Assembly: GCA_022969175.1 (NCBI GenBank)
Contig: JALJPB010000012.1
Location: 1-64,000 of the forward strand
Reading direction: 5' to 3'
Origin: Colwellia sp.
GTDB lineage: Bacteria; Pseudomonadota; Gammaproteobacteria; Enterobacterales; Alteromonadaceae
Length of the DNA stretch: 64,000 nt
Shown here: piece by piece, positions 18,608 to 28,657 of the stretch
Position numbering within the stretch: position 1 is the first letter of the stretch
How the letters are laid out: each line of letters begins with the position of its first letter
The notes under the pieces: model-generated
What the model was told of the DNA's origin: nothing
Databases searched by the model: none
What the model saw: the letters and a program-made list of their open reading frames with translations, nothing else
Program-made: the position numbers and the translations under genes

Positions 18608-20551
18608 CTAACTAGTTTTAAATTGAGCGACAAGTTGCTCTAAACGTATCTTTTGTTCATCAAGTTCACTAAGGACTGACTTGGTTTCTTGCGATAAATC
18701 TGCCACTCGGGTCGACATGTCAGCAATACGGGTGATATTCACATTAAGCTCGCCAATAACATTAGATTGTTCATTGGTTGCTGTTGCCACTGAAGTATTC
18801 ATATTGGCAATTTCACTGATCTCTGCGACAACTTCATTTAACGCACTGGTGGCAACATTTGTTTTTTCTAAACCCTCTTTCGCTAACTGGCCATTTTCTG
18901 TCATAGCTAATACGGTTTCTTGTGCTTGTTTCTGGAGTTTTTCAATAACTTCATTAATTTCTCCGGTAGAATTTTTAGTCCTGCCAGCAAGGGAGCGAAC
19001 TTCATCTGCAACAACAGCAAAACCACGACCTTGTTCACCTGCTCGTGCAGCTTCTATCGCCGCATTTAAAGCTAATAAGTTGGTTTGTTCAGAGATACTG
19101 CTGATGGTTTCGACCACCGAACTTATCATTTGGGTTTGATCAGCTAATGCCTGTATTTTTTCTTGGGTAGCAGCATTACTAATATCAAGTTGCTGCATAA
19201 CTTTACTAGTCTCTAATACTTGTTGATTAATTTCTTCAACTTGCGTTTGAGTGACTTCGGTTTTATTTGCCGTATTACCTGCTAAGTTGCTGACTTCTTG
19301 AATACTATGGTTCATTTCAGTAGTGGCCGTAGCAACTGAGTCTGACTCTAATTGCTGAGATTTAGCATTTTTGTCAATTTCATCGGCCATGCTATTGAGT
19401 AATTCAAAAGATGAAGCCATTACGTTCTCTGTGGCTTTAATATCAATCATGATATTACGTACTTTTTCAATAATGGCATTAAAGCCTTTTGCTAATAAAC
19501 CTAACTCATTATTTTGGTTTTCATCTAACTTTTGCGTTAAATCACCACCATGCTGAGCCATTTCAAGTAAGCGATCACCTATGTCAACAATGGGTCTGGT
19601 TATTCGATTCGCTACTGCGATCATTAATAAAATAAAGACAATGGCAATAATAAAGTTAAGTATTGCCGTTTGGGTAAGTGCAGAACGAACAGCCGACATT
19701 GGCTCATCAACCGGTAACATCGCAAGTATCTTCCAATTAAACTCTGGTAAACCAATACTGGCAACATAATAGTCAATATCCTTATGAGTCACCAAATCAA
19801 AAACATAGGCTGAATTTGAAGTTAATAACTTACTTGATACTGTTGAAAAACCATCGAACTGGTTAAGTTTTTTACTTTCATTCGAAGATAAATTTGGATG
19901 AACAATAACATTACCCGCATTATCAGTGACGAACACGTATCCTGCTTCACCCACTTTATTGCTTAAAATATCCTCACTAACCTGACTAACTCGATAGCCT
20001 AAACCGACAACAGCAAGGTCACGGCCTTCAAAACTTACTCTGTAGTTAACAAATGCCGTAAGACCAGAATTACCTTCAGCCTCATCAAACGCTATTTCAA
20101 AAGGTTTATCACCTGCTAAAAAATTATAAAACCAAACATCTTTTTGGTCATCTAATGTCTTAATTACCCCTTCTTGAGTAATATAATTTTTCGATACATT
20201 GGAGACCCAATAAACAGTCAATGCATTATTTTCTTTTTGCATTAATGCCAAAAAATCAATGACTTGTTGCTGACCTTCCTCAGGCTCGCCAGCTAAAGCC
20301 CAATCAATTAAGAATTTATTTTGACTCATGCTTTGAGACAATACTAAAGGTGTACTTAATTGATGCCTGACTTGAGCGGCTACTTTAGCAAGCTGATTAG
20401 GCAATAAACCTGATTCAATACTCTGCTCGGAAACTTTGGTAAAGGCATTGTTAGATAATAAAGTGCCTGCTATAGAAAGGGTTAATAAAGAAGTTGCTAT
20501 TATTGCGATTAGCGCATGTCTTATTTTTATTTTTTTTAGCCATTCACTCAT
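18608..20551 (-). CDS. Methyl-accepting chemotaxis protein
   Basis: A chemoreceptor of about 647 residues from the preferred ATG at 20551 (AGAGG ten bases upstream). It has a first membrane span near the N-terminus, a large periplasmic sensor of the double-Cache type (it includes [19 protein letters not shown]), and a second span ([26 protein letters not shown]). A HAMP domain leads to the signalling tip containing [34 protein letters not shown], split here by the hairpin turn. No C-terminal NWETF-like CheR/CheB pentapeptide is visible. The upstream ATG at 20614 would add 21 residues without support. The ligand is unknown; its neighbour is an outer-membrane channel. Confidence 0.92.
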   Translation of the reverse strand: MSEWLKKIKIRHALIAIIATSLLTLSIAGTLLSNNAFTKVSEQSIESGLLPNQLAKVAAQVRHQLSTPLVLSQSMSQNKFLIDWALAGEPEEGQQQVIDFLALMQKENNALTVYWVSNVSKNYITQEGVIKTLDDQKDVWFYNFLAGDKPFEIAFDEAEGNSGLTAFVNYRVSFEGRDLAVVGLGYRVSQVSEDILSNKVGEAGYVFVTDNAGNVIVHPNLSSNESKKLNQFDGFSTVSSKLLTSNSAYVFDLVTHKDIDYYVASIGLPEFNWKILAMLPVDEPMSAVRSALTQTAILNFIIAIVFILLMIAVANRITRPIVDIGDRLLEMAQHGGDLTQKLDENQNNELGLLAKGFNAIIEKVRNIMIDIKATENVMASSFELLNSMADEIDKNAKSQQLESDSVATATTEMNHSIQEVSNLAGNTANKTEVTQTQVEEINQQVLETSKVMQQLDISNAATQEKIQALADQTQMISSVVETISSISEQTNLLALNAAIEAARAGEQGRGFAVVADEVRSLAGRTKNSTGEINEVIEKLQKQAQETVLAMTENGQLAKEGLEKTNVATSALNEVVAEISEIANMNTSVATATNEQSNVIGELNVNITRIADMSTRVADLSQETKSVLSELDEQKIRLEQLVAQFKTS

Positions 20552-20714
20552 TTTCAATGCCTCTATGTTAATGTTATTAAAGAGTATAGATGTAAATGAA
20601 ATATTTGATAGCATTAGTTAAATTTTAAAAAAAACGCTTAAATAGCTAACTTAATTCAGACGATTAGGTATACTTTAACCATCAATTTTATCGCCTTTTG
20701 CTTAGAGCTCTCCT

Positions 20715-22727
20715 GTGAAATATTTTTTTTCTTTACTGCTATATCGCTCTTTTTTGTTAGTACTTTCACCGCTTATTGTTATCTTCTTTTTGTGGCGATC
20801 TAGAAAAAACAAAGCTTTCCGTCATCGATTAACAGAGCGTTTTGCCATACAACCTAAGTCATTAAAAGCCGGAGGAATTGTTGTTCATGCCGCTAGTGTT
20901 GGTGAGGTTATTGCGCTTAAACCTTTTATTGATAAATTATTATTAGCTTATCCAAAGTTGCCAATTACCCTAACAACTTTTACGCCAACAGGCTCTGCTC
21001 AGGTTATTAAGTTATTTGGTGACAAAGTCCAACATTGTTATTTACCTTTAGATATTTATCCTTGCACTTGGTTATTTCTGCAAAAACTTAAGCCCCAAGC
21101 AATGATTTTTATGGAAACAGAGCTTTGGCCTAATTTAATCGCTCAAGCAGCTAACAGAAATATTAAGTTATTACTAATTAATGCCCGTTTATCGAGCCAT
21201 TCAATGAAGAGCTACCAAAAGTTAAAGTGGCTCATTCAACCCTGCCTCAATCACTTCAATAAAATATTGCCTCAGTCTCAGGACAACCTTCAAAATTTTA
21301 TTAAACTGGGTGCAGACGATTCCCGCTGTCATTGTCTTGGTAATTTGAAGTTTGATATTAGCAATAATAGTAAAATAGACGCGAAGAAAGCTGAATTAGC
21401 GGCGCTGCTTCCCAATAATCGTAAGTTATGGTTAGTTGCCAGCACCCATCAAGGTGATGAAATTCTCGCATTAGCAGTATTCAAAAAGTTACAACAAGCA
21501 CATCCAGAGTTATTACTTGTCCTTGTTCCCAGACATCCTGAACGATTTACCGCCGTTGCTGAGTTATGTCGTACTCAAAGAGTCAATGTTGTCCAGCGTA
21601 GTACAAAGTTGCCGGTTACAGATTCTACTCAAGTATGGTTATTAGACTCATTAGGAGAGTTAATGGCGGCTTATGCCTTAGCCGATGTTGTCACCTTGGG
21701 GGGTAGTTTTAGTGAAATAAATGGCCATAACCCATTAGAGCCCGCATTGTTTAAAAAGCCCATTATTACTGGCCCTTACATGGGAAATTTTACCGAAATC
21801 AATCAACTGCTCAAAGCAGTTCAAGGCATTGTGCAATTAACGTCAACAGATGAAGAAGAATTAACTCAAGCAATGCAATTTTTACTTGTTGATGAAAACA
21901 AACAACATCAACTTGGCAATAATGCTTACCAAGTTGTTATTGAAAACCAAGGGGCAAGCCAAGGAAGTATCGAGCAGTTACAAGCATTATTGCCAACTGA
22001 AGAACAAGTAATAACGATAAACAATAATGATGTATTTTGTCGATATGATGGCAATTTATTCTCTAAGTTAAACTCTGAATTTAGCCCTGAAATGTTATCT
22101 TCATCATATTGGCAGCATCAACAGGCAATTACTGGCTCAGCACAAGGCAGGGGCACAACTTGGTTTGTTCAGCATCAGAAAAGCCACTGGGTTTTACGAC
22201 ATTATTATCGTGGTGGCTTAATAGGTAAATTTAATAAAGACCACTATATTTTCACCTCGCAAGCAGCGACCAGAGCAGCAAAGGAGTTTAATCTACTCAG
22301 CTTAATGCAAACTTGGAATTTACCGGCGCCTAAACCAGTGGCTTATAGGGTGGTCCGTAACGGCTTATTTTATCGGGCCGACCTGCTGAGTTCTAGAGTT
22401 GAGAACGCTCAGGATTTAGTGGCAATATTAACTGAGCAGCCAATATCAGCTGATGTCTGGTTTGATATTGGCCAAACCATTAAAAAGTTTCACCATAAGG
22501 GTGTCTATCATCATGACCTAAATATCCACAATATTTTGCTCGATAGTGATAACAAGTCTTGGTTAATAGATTTTGATCAGGGCGAACAACGACAAATTCA
22601 GCAAAGCTGGCAGCAAGCGAATATGCATAGATTGTTGCGCTCTTTTAGAAAAGAACAAAATAAACTGACCAGTTTTTTTTGGTCAGAAGAAAACTGGAGG
22701 ATGTTATTAGAGGGTTATGAACACTAA
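20715..22727 (+). CDS. waaA: Fused Kdo transferase / Kdo kinase (WaaA-KdkA)
   Basis: A 670-residue protein of two enzymes. Residues 1 to about 425 are WaaA (KdtA): a membrane anchor (1-26), the HAASVGEV motif and the ETELWPN segment of the GT30 glycosyltransferase that adds Kdo to lipid A precursor. Residues about 440-670 match the KdkA Kdo-kinase family: VLRHYYRGGLIGKF, the catalytic HHDLNIHNILLD (Asp601) and the metal-binding IDFD (Asp619). KdkA phosphorylates the single Kdo left by monofunctional WaaA in Haemophilus and Vibrio. The proteins are normally separate; WaaA alone is about 425 residues. A GTG start is used. The fusion implies a phosphorylated mono-Kdo core. Confidence 0.88.
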   Translation: MKYFFSLLLYRSFLLVLSPLIVIFFLWRSRKNKAFRHRLTERFAIQPKSLKAGGIVVHAASVGEVIALKPFIDKLLLAYPKLPITLTTFTPTGSAQVIKLFGDKVQHCYLPLDIYPCTWLFLQKLKPQAMIFMETELWPNLIAQAANRNIKLLLINARLSSHSMKSYQKLKWLIQPCLNHFNKILPQSQDNLQNFIKLGADDSRCHCLGNLKFDISNNSKIDAKKAELAALLPNNRKLWLVASTHQGDEILALAVFKKLQQAHPELLLVLVPRHPERFTAVAELCRTQRVNVVQRSTKLPVTDSTQVWLLDSLGELMAAYALADVVTLGGSFSEINGHNPLEPALFKKPIITGPYMGNFTEINQLLKAVQGIVQLTSTDEEELTQAMQFLLVDENKQHQLGNNAYQVVIENQGASQGSIEQLQALLPTEEQVITINNNDVFCRYDGNLFSKLNSEFSPEMLSSSYWQHQQAITGSAQGRGTTWFVQHQKSHWVLRHYYRGGLIGKFNKDHYIFTSQAATRAAKEFNLLSLMQTWNLPAPKPVAYRVVRNGLFYRADLLSSRVENAQDLVAILTEQPISADVWFDIGQTIKKFHHKGVYHHDLNIHNILLDSDNKSWLIDFDQGEQRQIQQSWQQANMHRLLRSFRKEQNKLTSFFWSEENWRMLLEGYEH

Positions 22728-22758
22728 AGGCTATGTGACTCCAGTAAACCCGATTAAT

Positions 22759-22842
22759 GTCATTCCGCTTAGCTCTTAGCTCTTAGCTGGAATCTAGCGA
22801 TTTTAAACACGAGACTCCCAACGATACACTTAGAGAATGACC
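22759..22842. repeat. REPIN-like palindromic element, copy 5
   Basis: GTCATTCCGCT pairs with AGCTGGAATC, with a short tandem TTAGCTC in the loop. The element closes with GAGAATGACC, the inverse of the opening end. It lies in the spacer between the convergent waaA-kdkA and HDOD genes. Confidence 0.6.
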
Positions 22843-22855
22843 AATACTCTAGTTA

Positions 22856-24010
22856 TTAAGCAGAAGTTTGCTCAATCACTTTGTTGATTTTTTTCCGGAA
22901 AGTAGCATCAGCAATAACAGCATTGATTTTATCCAGACCCGTTCTTTTGATATTTTCTTGAGTATAATAAAAATCTACTTCGCCCAAAGCCTCAAAGCTT
23001 ACTTCACCTACCGTTGAGATGTCTCGAACATCGCCAAATGCTACTAAATCGCCTAATCGACATGACAGGTAGCATATTAAAATATGCCTTAATTGTTCAC
23101 TTGATAGATCTTTGTCTACAGTGCCATTAGTAAGCGGCAATATACTGTAATCTATTCCAGATTCAATCGACTGAGGTAATTGCCATTGCTGAGCTAAATA
23201 TTTACCAACTACCGCCGCATTAGTGCCAATAGTATTTTGAAACACCTTAGTGCGCTCATATAGGGTGTAATCATCAAGATAAAAAACAGCGACTGATGGT
23301 TGATAAGAGAGAATAGCTAAGTCACCCAAGTATGAGAGCAGACAATGGGTAGATAATTCTGCCGCATTATCTTCACCCATTTCTTTGGCAAAGAGTAAAC
23401 AAAACGCGCTTGCTAAATAGCTGGCTTTCCAAAGTTTATTATATGCATCATTCTGAGCTTTATCTCTAAATTCCATATTACTTTGTACCGCAAATTGCAA
23501 AGCAATATTTTTAACTTGCGTTATACCTAAAAAAATAATCGCATGGTTTATATTAGTGATAGGTTGGCGAAGGGCAAATAATGGTGAATTAACCGCATTT
23601 AAAATTTTTGCTGTCATTTCCGCATCAGTTTTAATCAAATCAAATAACTCGCTAGGCTCAAACGAACTTTGCGTTAATGGCAATAATAAAGGATGGGGCT
23701 TTCGAAAAGATTGACTAATGATAGTCACAGCTTTCTGCTGCTCATCATCAAGATTTTCTGAAGGAATTAACTTAAAGTCTAAAAAATCAGCAGGTACTTT
23801 ATATTCATGCTTTTCTTGATTGAGCTCATCAGAGTTGTCTACAGCACTAGTTTGCGAAAATTGATTGATTTTAGGAGCAAGGTTGCTAACGCTATTACTT
23901 AGGGGGATATTCGCATTGTTTTTTGTGGTTTTTTTTGTGCGATTTATTCGCCATACAATATAAAACAAAACCACCAGTACACTAACTGGTATCACAATAT
24001 CAGCCGACAT
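22856..24010 (-). CDS. HDOD-domain signalling protein, membrane-anchored
   Basis: A 384-residue protein. An N-terminal membrane span (IVIPVSVLVVLFYIVWRI, 5-22) is followed by a linker and an HDOD domain (about 105-310) with the typical DAEMTAKILNAVNSPLFALRQPITNINHAI region. HDOD domains resemble HD phosphohydrolases but usually lack activity and act as scaffolds in two-component, motility or c-di-GMP signalling. The partner is not evident. It lies on the same strand as a TetR regulator about 100 bp upstream. Confidence 0.8.
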   Translation of the reverse strand: MSADIVIPVSVLVVLFYIVWRINRTKKTTKNNANIPLSNSVSNLAPKINQFSQTSAVDNSDELNQEKHEYKVPADFLDFKLIPSENLDDEQQKAVTIISQSFRKPHPLLLPLTQSSFEPSELFDLIKTDAEMTAKILNAVNSPLFALRQPITNINHAIIFLGITQVKNIALQFAVQSNMEFRDKAQNDAYNKLWKASYLASAFCLLFAKEMGEDNAAELSTHCLLSYLGDLAILSYQPSVAVFYLDDYTLYERTKVFQNTIGTNAAVVGKYLAQQWQLPQSIESGIDYSILPLTNGTVDKDLSSEQLRHILICYLSCRLGDLVAFGDVRDISTVGEVSFEALGEVDFYYTQENIKRTGLDKINAVIADATFRKKINKVIEQTSA

Positions 24011-24112
24011 TAAAACATCCTACTTAAATAGTTAGGTAGCTAGCTTACAACATATCTATTGAAGCAACAAATGTATCTCGGATAGCCATATTTTACCCGA
24101 TAACTATTGAAC

Positions 24113-24769
24113 TTATGCAACATCTAAGGCTTTTTCACAGCGCTTCATGTACATTTCGCGCGCTTTCATAAATTCAGGTAAACCAACATCAGTAGTATAT
24201 GGGCGGATGATAACTAAAATCTTTAAGACCCCTTGATAAAAAACGGCATCATTGATTACTACGTTATTATTTTGAGTTTGATAAAAACTCAACCAAAAAG
24301 TATTGACTAAACGCAATAAACTAACGATATCTGCTAACTCATCATTCTCAAAGGTAATGACACCAGCTTCTTTCAAAGAAATCATCATGTCACTCACTCT
24401 ATCAGTAATAATATGTTGAACTTCAACGTATTTATCATGAAGAGAAGGATTTTTAGCTAATAAAACCGGCAGGTTGCTATAGAAAAAACGAAACTTCATC
24501 ATCGCTTGAAACACAGCATCCATGTATAAAATAATAGCATCGAGTGGTTTTACATCAGGGGTAACTTGAGGGAAAGTATCTAGGACAATATTACGCGCAT
24601 ATTCTTCGTAAATAGAAAGAATAATGTCTTCTTTATTACGAAAATGATAATACAAATTACCAGGACTAATACTAAGGTGAGCGGCGATATGGTTCGTTGT
24701 TACGTTTCGCTCCCCTTGATCATTAAATAATGCAATGCTCGCCTGTATTATTTTATCGCGTGTCTTCAT
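24113..24769 (-). CDS. TetR/AcrR-family transcriptional regulator
   Basis: A 218-residue TetR repressor-type protein. Its N-terminal HTH (residues 5-50: KIIQASIALFNDQGERNVTTN..., LSISPGNLYYHFRNKEDII) is canonical; residues 60-218 form the helical ligand domain. It diverges from coaD, with 168 bp between starts. Target and ligand are unknown. The co-oriented HDOD gene downstream may be part of its transcription unit. Confidence 0.88.
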   Translation of the reverse strand: MKTRDKIIQASIALFNDQGERNVTTNHIAAHLSISPGNLYYHFRNKEDIILSIYEEYARNIVLDTFPQVTPDVKPLDAIILYMDAVFQAMMKFRFFYSNLPVLLAKNPSLHDKYVEVQHIITDRVSDMMISLKEAGVITFENDELADIVSLLRLVNTFWLSFYQTQNNNVVINDAVFYQGVLKILVIIRPYTTDVGLPEFMKAREMYMKRCEKALDVA

Positions 24770-24928
24770 GAATTATCGCTATTTTACTTAAAATTGAATT
24801 TTTCCATCATACTATCAAAAAGCCTCTAACGGGAAGTCTTTCGAGTAAATACTTTAATAAAACTTGTTTTGTTAGTTGTCTTTTGGTAAAAATGCACTTT
24901 ACAATAGCCCTATCGGCACACACATTAA

Positions 24929-25420
<492 letters not shown>

Positions 25421-25430
25421 CGGGATTGCG

Positions 25431-26246
25431 CTAATCTGTTTGGCAGCTCGGACAAAATACTGAGCTGCGGTTAGATTGCCTGATTTCTTTTAATGCTGTC
25501 TGGCAATGTAAACACTTTTCTCCTTTACGGCCATAAACAAATAACGACTGAGCAAAATAGCCAGGCCGACCATCTACTTGGGTAAAATCTTTTAATGTTG
25601 TCCCTCCCTGCTTAATCGCATCACTCAATACTTTTTTAATAATAATCGTTAGTTGGTCCAATCTTACTTCACATATACTACCAACTAACGTTGTAGGTAA
25701 AATACCCGCTAAAAATAAAGCTTCATTAGCATAAATATTACCAACACCAACAACAATATGGTTATTCATTAAAAAACTTTTAATGGGCACTTTTCGCTTT
25801 TTAGCTTTGGTAAATAAGTAACCTGCCGAAAATTCATCACTTAACGGCTCTGGCCCCAGTTTAACTAATAACCCCTTTTCATCAATATGTCTATCAAACC
25901 ACAATACCGCACCAAAGCGCCTCGGATCATTAAGTCGTAGAGTTTTATTATGCTCAAAAGTTAAATCAAAGTGATCATGCTTAGCAACAGGGGTTGAACT
26001 ATCAATAATACGAATAGTTCCTGACATTCCTAAATGTAATACCAGAGTGCCAGAGGAAAACCTTATTAATAAATACTTGGCTCTTCGCTCTACTCGCTCA
26101 ACTTTTTGTCCTGTTAGTAATTTTACTTCATCGGGTATTGGCCAACGAAGTTGAGCAATACGTACAACAACATCAGACACTGTTTGATCGATAATATGGG
26201 GGCTGATACCTAATCGACACACTTCTACTTCTGGTAATTCCGGCAT
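25431..26246 (-). CDS. mutM: Formamidopyrimidine-DNA glycosylase
   Basis: A 271-residue Fpg/MutM, which removes 8-oxoguanine and ring-opened purines from DNA and nicks abasic sites. After the initiator Met comes PELPEVE, whose Pro is the catalytic nucleophile, fixing the start at 26246; an in-frame upstream extension cannot be correct, because processing must expose that proline. The C-terminal zinc finger CLHC...CPSC is intact, as is the GVGNIYANEALF helix-two-turn-helix segment. Confidence 0.96.
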   Translation of the reverse strand: MPELPEVEVCRLGISPHIIDQTVSDVVVRIAQLRWPIPDEVKLLTGQKVERVERRAKYLLIRFSSGTLVLHLGMSGTIRIIDSSTPVAKHDHFDLTFEHNKTLRLNDPRRFGAVLWFDRHIDEKGLLVKLGPEPLSDEFSAGYLFTKAKKRKVPIKSFLMNNHIVVGVGNIYANEALFLAGILPTTLVGSICEVRLDQLTIIIKKVLSDAIKQGGTTLKDFTQVDGRPGYFAQSLFVYGRKGEKCLHCQTALKEIRQSNRSSVFCPSCQTD

Positions 26247-26263
26247 GATTTTCTTCGCTATTG

Positions 26264-26770
26264 TTAAATGGGATAAAGTTGTACTGGTATTAACTGTCGA
26301 TAAAGCTGTGGCGGCAGTGCAAGCCATCGGTTAAGTTGTTTATCATGAATAAGTAACTGGTCAACTAAAGGGTACAAAGTGAATGTTTTAGTAGCGGTTT
26401 TTCCTGCTACATTGATTAAAACATCAATGCCGGTTTGTCCAGAAACCTCAATGCTGTCGGCTTGTATCAAACCTGAACTTTGCTGCCATGCTGTTATCAT
26501 TTGTTCGACTGCCTGTTGGTGTACTTGTATTTGACTTCTAGGGCTTACAATACGCCACGATTGCCCTGAGCGCTCAATAAGAAACCGCTCTCGAACTTCT
26601 AAGGTTAAAATGACCGCGTGCGACGATAAAATTAACTGCTCGCCCTTAGTATTAGTTAAGTCTTCATTATTATCAGGAAAAAGTCGATGGTTCATCAAGT
26701 TAATTAATAAAATCAATATCATAACGCTAATTATAATAACGTTATTCCAAGCTGCGCGGGAAAGTTTCAT
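26264..26770 (-). CDS. Hypothetical single-span membrane protein upstream of mutM
   Basis: A 168-residue protein with one N-terminal membrane span (VIIISVMILILLINLM, about 11-26) and a soluble region likely facing the periplasm. The region has beta-rich segments (FLIERSGQSWRIVSP and GIDVLINVAGKTATKTFTLYP). I recognise no family with certainty; a small DUF4340-like fold is a weak guess. It ends 17 bp before mutM and is probably co-transcribed with it. Confidence 0.65.
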   Translation of the reverse strand: MKLSRAAWNNVIIISVMILILLINLMNHRLFPDNNEDLTNTKGEQLILSSHAVILTLEVRERFLIERSGQSWRIVSPRSQIQVHQQAVEQMITAWQQSSGLIQADSIEVSGQTGIDVLINVAGKTATKTFTLYPLVDQLLIHDKQLNRWLALPPQLYRQLIPVQLYPI

Positions 26771-26823
26771 TTAGGCTATAAGTTAAAGGAGTATAAAGAC
26801 CATCATACTGAATTTTAGGCAAT

Positions 26824-26848
26824 AAAAAACCCGGTAAACCGGGTTTTT
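26824..26848 (-). terminator. Terminator of rpmB-rpmG
   Basis: The hairpin AAACCCGG-TAAA-CCGGGTTT with a T tract on the minus strand lies 20 bp after the rpmG stop codon. Its A tract on the other side may also allow plus-strand termination. Confidence 0.9.
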
Positions 26849-26867
26849 GAAAATCCTAGAGGCAAAA

Positions 26868-27023
26868 TTACTTAATTTTAGCTTCTTTATAGATTACGTG
26901 TTTACGTACTCTTGGATCGAATTTTTTTATTTCCATTTTTTCAGGCATGGTTTTTTTATTTTTATCTGTAGTATAAAAATGACCAGTACCAGCACTAGAA
27001 ACTAAACGAATTTTATCACGCAT
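26868..27023 (-). CDS. rpmG: 50S ribosomal protein L33
   Basis: A 51-residue L33, exactly the expected size, beginning [19 protein letters not shown] and ending [11 protein letters not shown]. It belongs to the large ribosomal subunit near the E site. No zinc-ribbon Cys pair is present, so this is the C-minus, zinc-independent form. It starts 9 bp after the rpmB stop codon and is followed at once by a terminator: the standard rpmB-rpmG operon. Confidence 0.97.
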   Translation of the reverse strand: MRDKIRLVSSAGTGHFYTTDKNKKTMPEKMEIKKFDPRVRKHVIYKEAKIK

Positions 27024-27032
27024 GATGATTCC

Positions 27033-27269
27033 TTAAACTTTTTCGCCACGGGCACGAATATCAGTTAATACTGCATCGATGCCTTTTTTATCGATAATAC
27101 GCATTCCTTTCGGAGTTAAACGTAATTTAACGAAACAATTTTCACTCTCAACCCAAAAACGGTGAGATTGAAGGTTAGGTAAAAAACGACGACGAGTCGC
27201 GTTTCTTGCATGCGAACGGTTGTTTCCAACCATTGGCTTCTTGCCGGTTACTTGGCAAACTTTAGACAT
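27033..27269 (-). CDS. rpmB: 50S ribosomal protein L28
   Basis: A 78-residue L28 starting [23 protein letters not shown], the canonical N-terminus. This fixes the start at 27269 rather than the in-frame codon 81 bases upstream. It is the first gene of the rpmB-rpmG operon. Confidence 0.97.
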   Translation of the reverse strand: MSKVCQVTGKKPMVGNNRSHARNATRRRFLPNLQSHRFWVESENCFVKLRLTPKGMRIIDKKGIDAVLTDIRARGEKV

Positions 27270-27350
27270 GTGAGTACTCCAAAAATTAATGTCAGCTCGA
27301 GCTATTTTTCCACTAGGCCGTCGCCTAAGGATCGTAAAATTAGGTGGCAC

Positions 27351-27356
27351 ATTATA
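27351..27356 (-). promoter_or_regulatory. -10 box of the rpmB-rpmG promoter
   Basis: A perfect TATAAT on the minus strand about 82 bases before the rpmB start codon, followed by a G/C-containing discriminator (GTGCCACC). No good -35 box is visible. The mRNA would carry a leader of about 75 nt. Confidence 0.55.
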
Positions 27357-27440
27357 GAGAAACTAAATGTTGAATGCTAGCTTTTCTGACTTTTTAAGGT
27401 AAATGTTTATCTTTACCTTGGTTTTACAGGAGATTAGAGC

Positions 27441-27467
27441 AAAAAACTCGCCGATATTGACAAGTTT
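27441..27467 (-). terminator. Terminator of the parA-RHH unit
   Basis: The minus strand reads AAACTTGTC-N6-GGCGAGTTT (with G-U pairs) followed by TTTTTT, about 65 bp after the RHH gene stop codon. Confidence 0.65.
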
Positions 27468-27529
27468 TAATACTAATTTGTCGTTTTATCGATCTATTTT
27501 TGCTACTTCCTTATGCGGTTTGTCATTAA

Positions 27530-27919
27530 TTAACCAATTTTTGACTTAAGAAGCCGCCTTAATTTCTCTTGTTGCTCTTCATTACATAAATCATTCACTA
27601 AAATTCTAATGATATGAGATTTAGCTAAGTTACTTTCTTTGGATAACATCTCTAGCTGAGCAATGGCATCTTCACTTAACGTGAAAGTAGCATGACGTTT
27701 TGCTGGTTTTGATTTTTTCGATTGATATTTTGGCCAATCATTTTCTGCCGCTCTTTGCTTAGCCAGAATAACGGCTTGCTCTAAATTCATATTTTCAGAG
27801 CTAACCACTTTGGGTTTACCAACAGCATAATCTTCAGCATCAGAAATAAATTCATCAACAGTAAACTTTTTCTTTTTGGCTTTACTGCCTTGAGACTTTT
27901 TTAAATCAATTAAACTCAT
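27530..27919 (-). CDS. Ribbon-helix-helix-like partner of the ParA protein
   Basis: A 129-residue basic protein. Residues 1-60 are polar and Lys-rich and look disordered. The C-terminal ~60 residues (HATFTLSEDAIAQLEMLSKES..., SHIIRILVNDL) have the strand-helix-helix pattern of MetJ/Arc DNA-binding domains, as in ParG/centromere-binding proteins. The start overlaps the end of the parA gene by 14 bp, implying translational coupling. Its probable role is DNA binding and stimulation of the ATPase. The exact family is not certain. Confidence 0.65.
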   Translation of the reverse strand: MSLIDLKKSQGSKAKKKKFTVDEFISDAEDYAVGKPKVVSSENMNLEQAVILAKQRAAENDWPKYQSKKSKPAKRHATFTLSEDAIAQLEMLSKESNLAKSHIIRILVNDLCNEEQQEKLRRLLKSKIG

Positions 27920-28574
27920 GCGAGTCGTCCGGTTTCATGGCCATAAGCTCTTCGGCAATGGCAATCATTTCATTCGCCGCTTTTCCTTCAGGATCAAGCT
28001 CGAGTACCGATGACCCTTGCTCTTCACTATCATCATAAATGTTTCGGTTATAGGTCACCGCATTCAATACATTGATACCGTATGAACTGCAAACCTCTTT
28101 AGCTTCTGCAATGCGTTTTGCTTGGCTCGGCAAAGATGGACATTGCGCAATAAGAAATGACGCTAATAGCTTAGGATTAACCATTTTACAGGTACTAAGC
28201 ATATCTTCCATATGCGGTACTGTTTTTAAATCGCGTCTTTTAGGCCTTAATGGAATAACAACATGGTCGGCTACTGACATCGCCGCACGCAGTGCGAGGT
28301 TATCTTGTCCACCACAGTCAATAATCACGTAATCGTAATGTTGATTTAAACTCAGTAAATCATTACGAATTTTACCATAAAGTTGAATACAATTAATTGC
28401 TGGTAATGTTGGGTCGGTATTACGTGCTTGTATCCAATCAGATGTGGTTCTTTGTGGATCACAATCCACCATTAAAACAATAGCTTCTTTATCTCGAGCA
28501 AAATACACTGCTAAATTTTGAGCAAGACAGCTTTTTCCACTGCCGCCTTTCTCACCACCCACTAATATCATCAT
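27906..28574 (-). CDS. Orphan ParA/ParF-family ATPase
   Basis: A 222-residue ATPase of the ParA/MinD superfamily. It has a deviant Walker A KGGSGKS with the signature Lys9 and Lys14, a Walker B-type VIIDCGGQD (about 90-98) and a MVDCDPQRTTSDW switch. The short length without an N-terminal HTH matches the ParF (type Ib) class of plasmids and of some chromosomal cargo-positioning proteins. It is not the chromosomal parAB pair, and no replication gene is nearby. The downstream overlapping RHH gene is its likely partner. The cargo is unknown. Confidence 0.85.
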   Translation of the reverse strand: MMILVGGEKGGSGKSCLAQNLAVYFARDKEAIVLMVDCDPQRTTSDWIQARNTDPTLPAINCIQLYGKIRNDLLSLNQHYDYVIIDCGGQDNLALRAAMSVADHVVIPLRPKRRDLKTVPHMEDMLSTCKMVNPKLLASFLIAQCPSLPSQAKRIAEAKEVCSSYGINVLNAVTYNRNIYDDSEEQGSSVLELDPEGKAANEMIAIAEELMAMKPDDSHEFN

Positions 28575-28657
28575 TTGCTATATTCCTTTTGCCCTATTTG
28601 ATCAACAACATGTTTAATTATAGTTGAAATTATCCATGTGATTAGTTTTTTTAAATT

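Noticed and set aside
18681-19139. 152-codon plus-strand open frame
   Set aside because: It is antisense to the chemoreceptor signalling domain, whose codon bias leaves long open frames on the other strand.
26247-26327. N-terminal extension of mutM
   Set aside because: Fpg needs a free N-terminal proline after the initiator Met; the MPELPEVE start at 26246 is the only sensible one.
27530-28574. ParA pair as an integrated plasmid
   Set aside because: No replication initiator, integrase, att repeat or composition change was seen at the edges, and housekeeping genes flank it closely.
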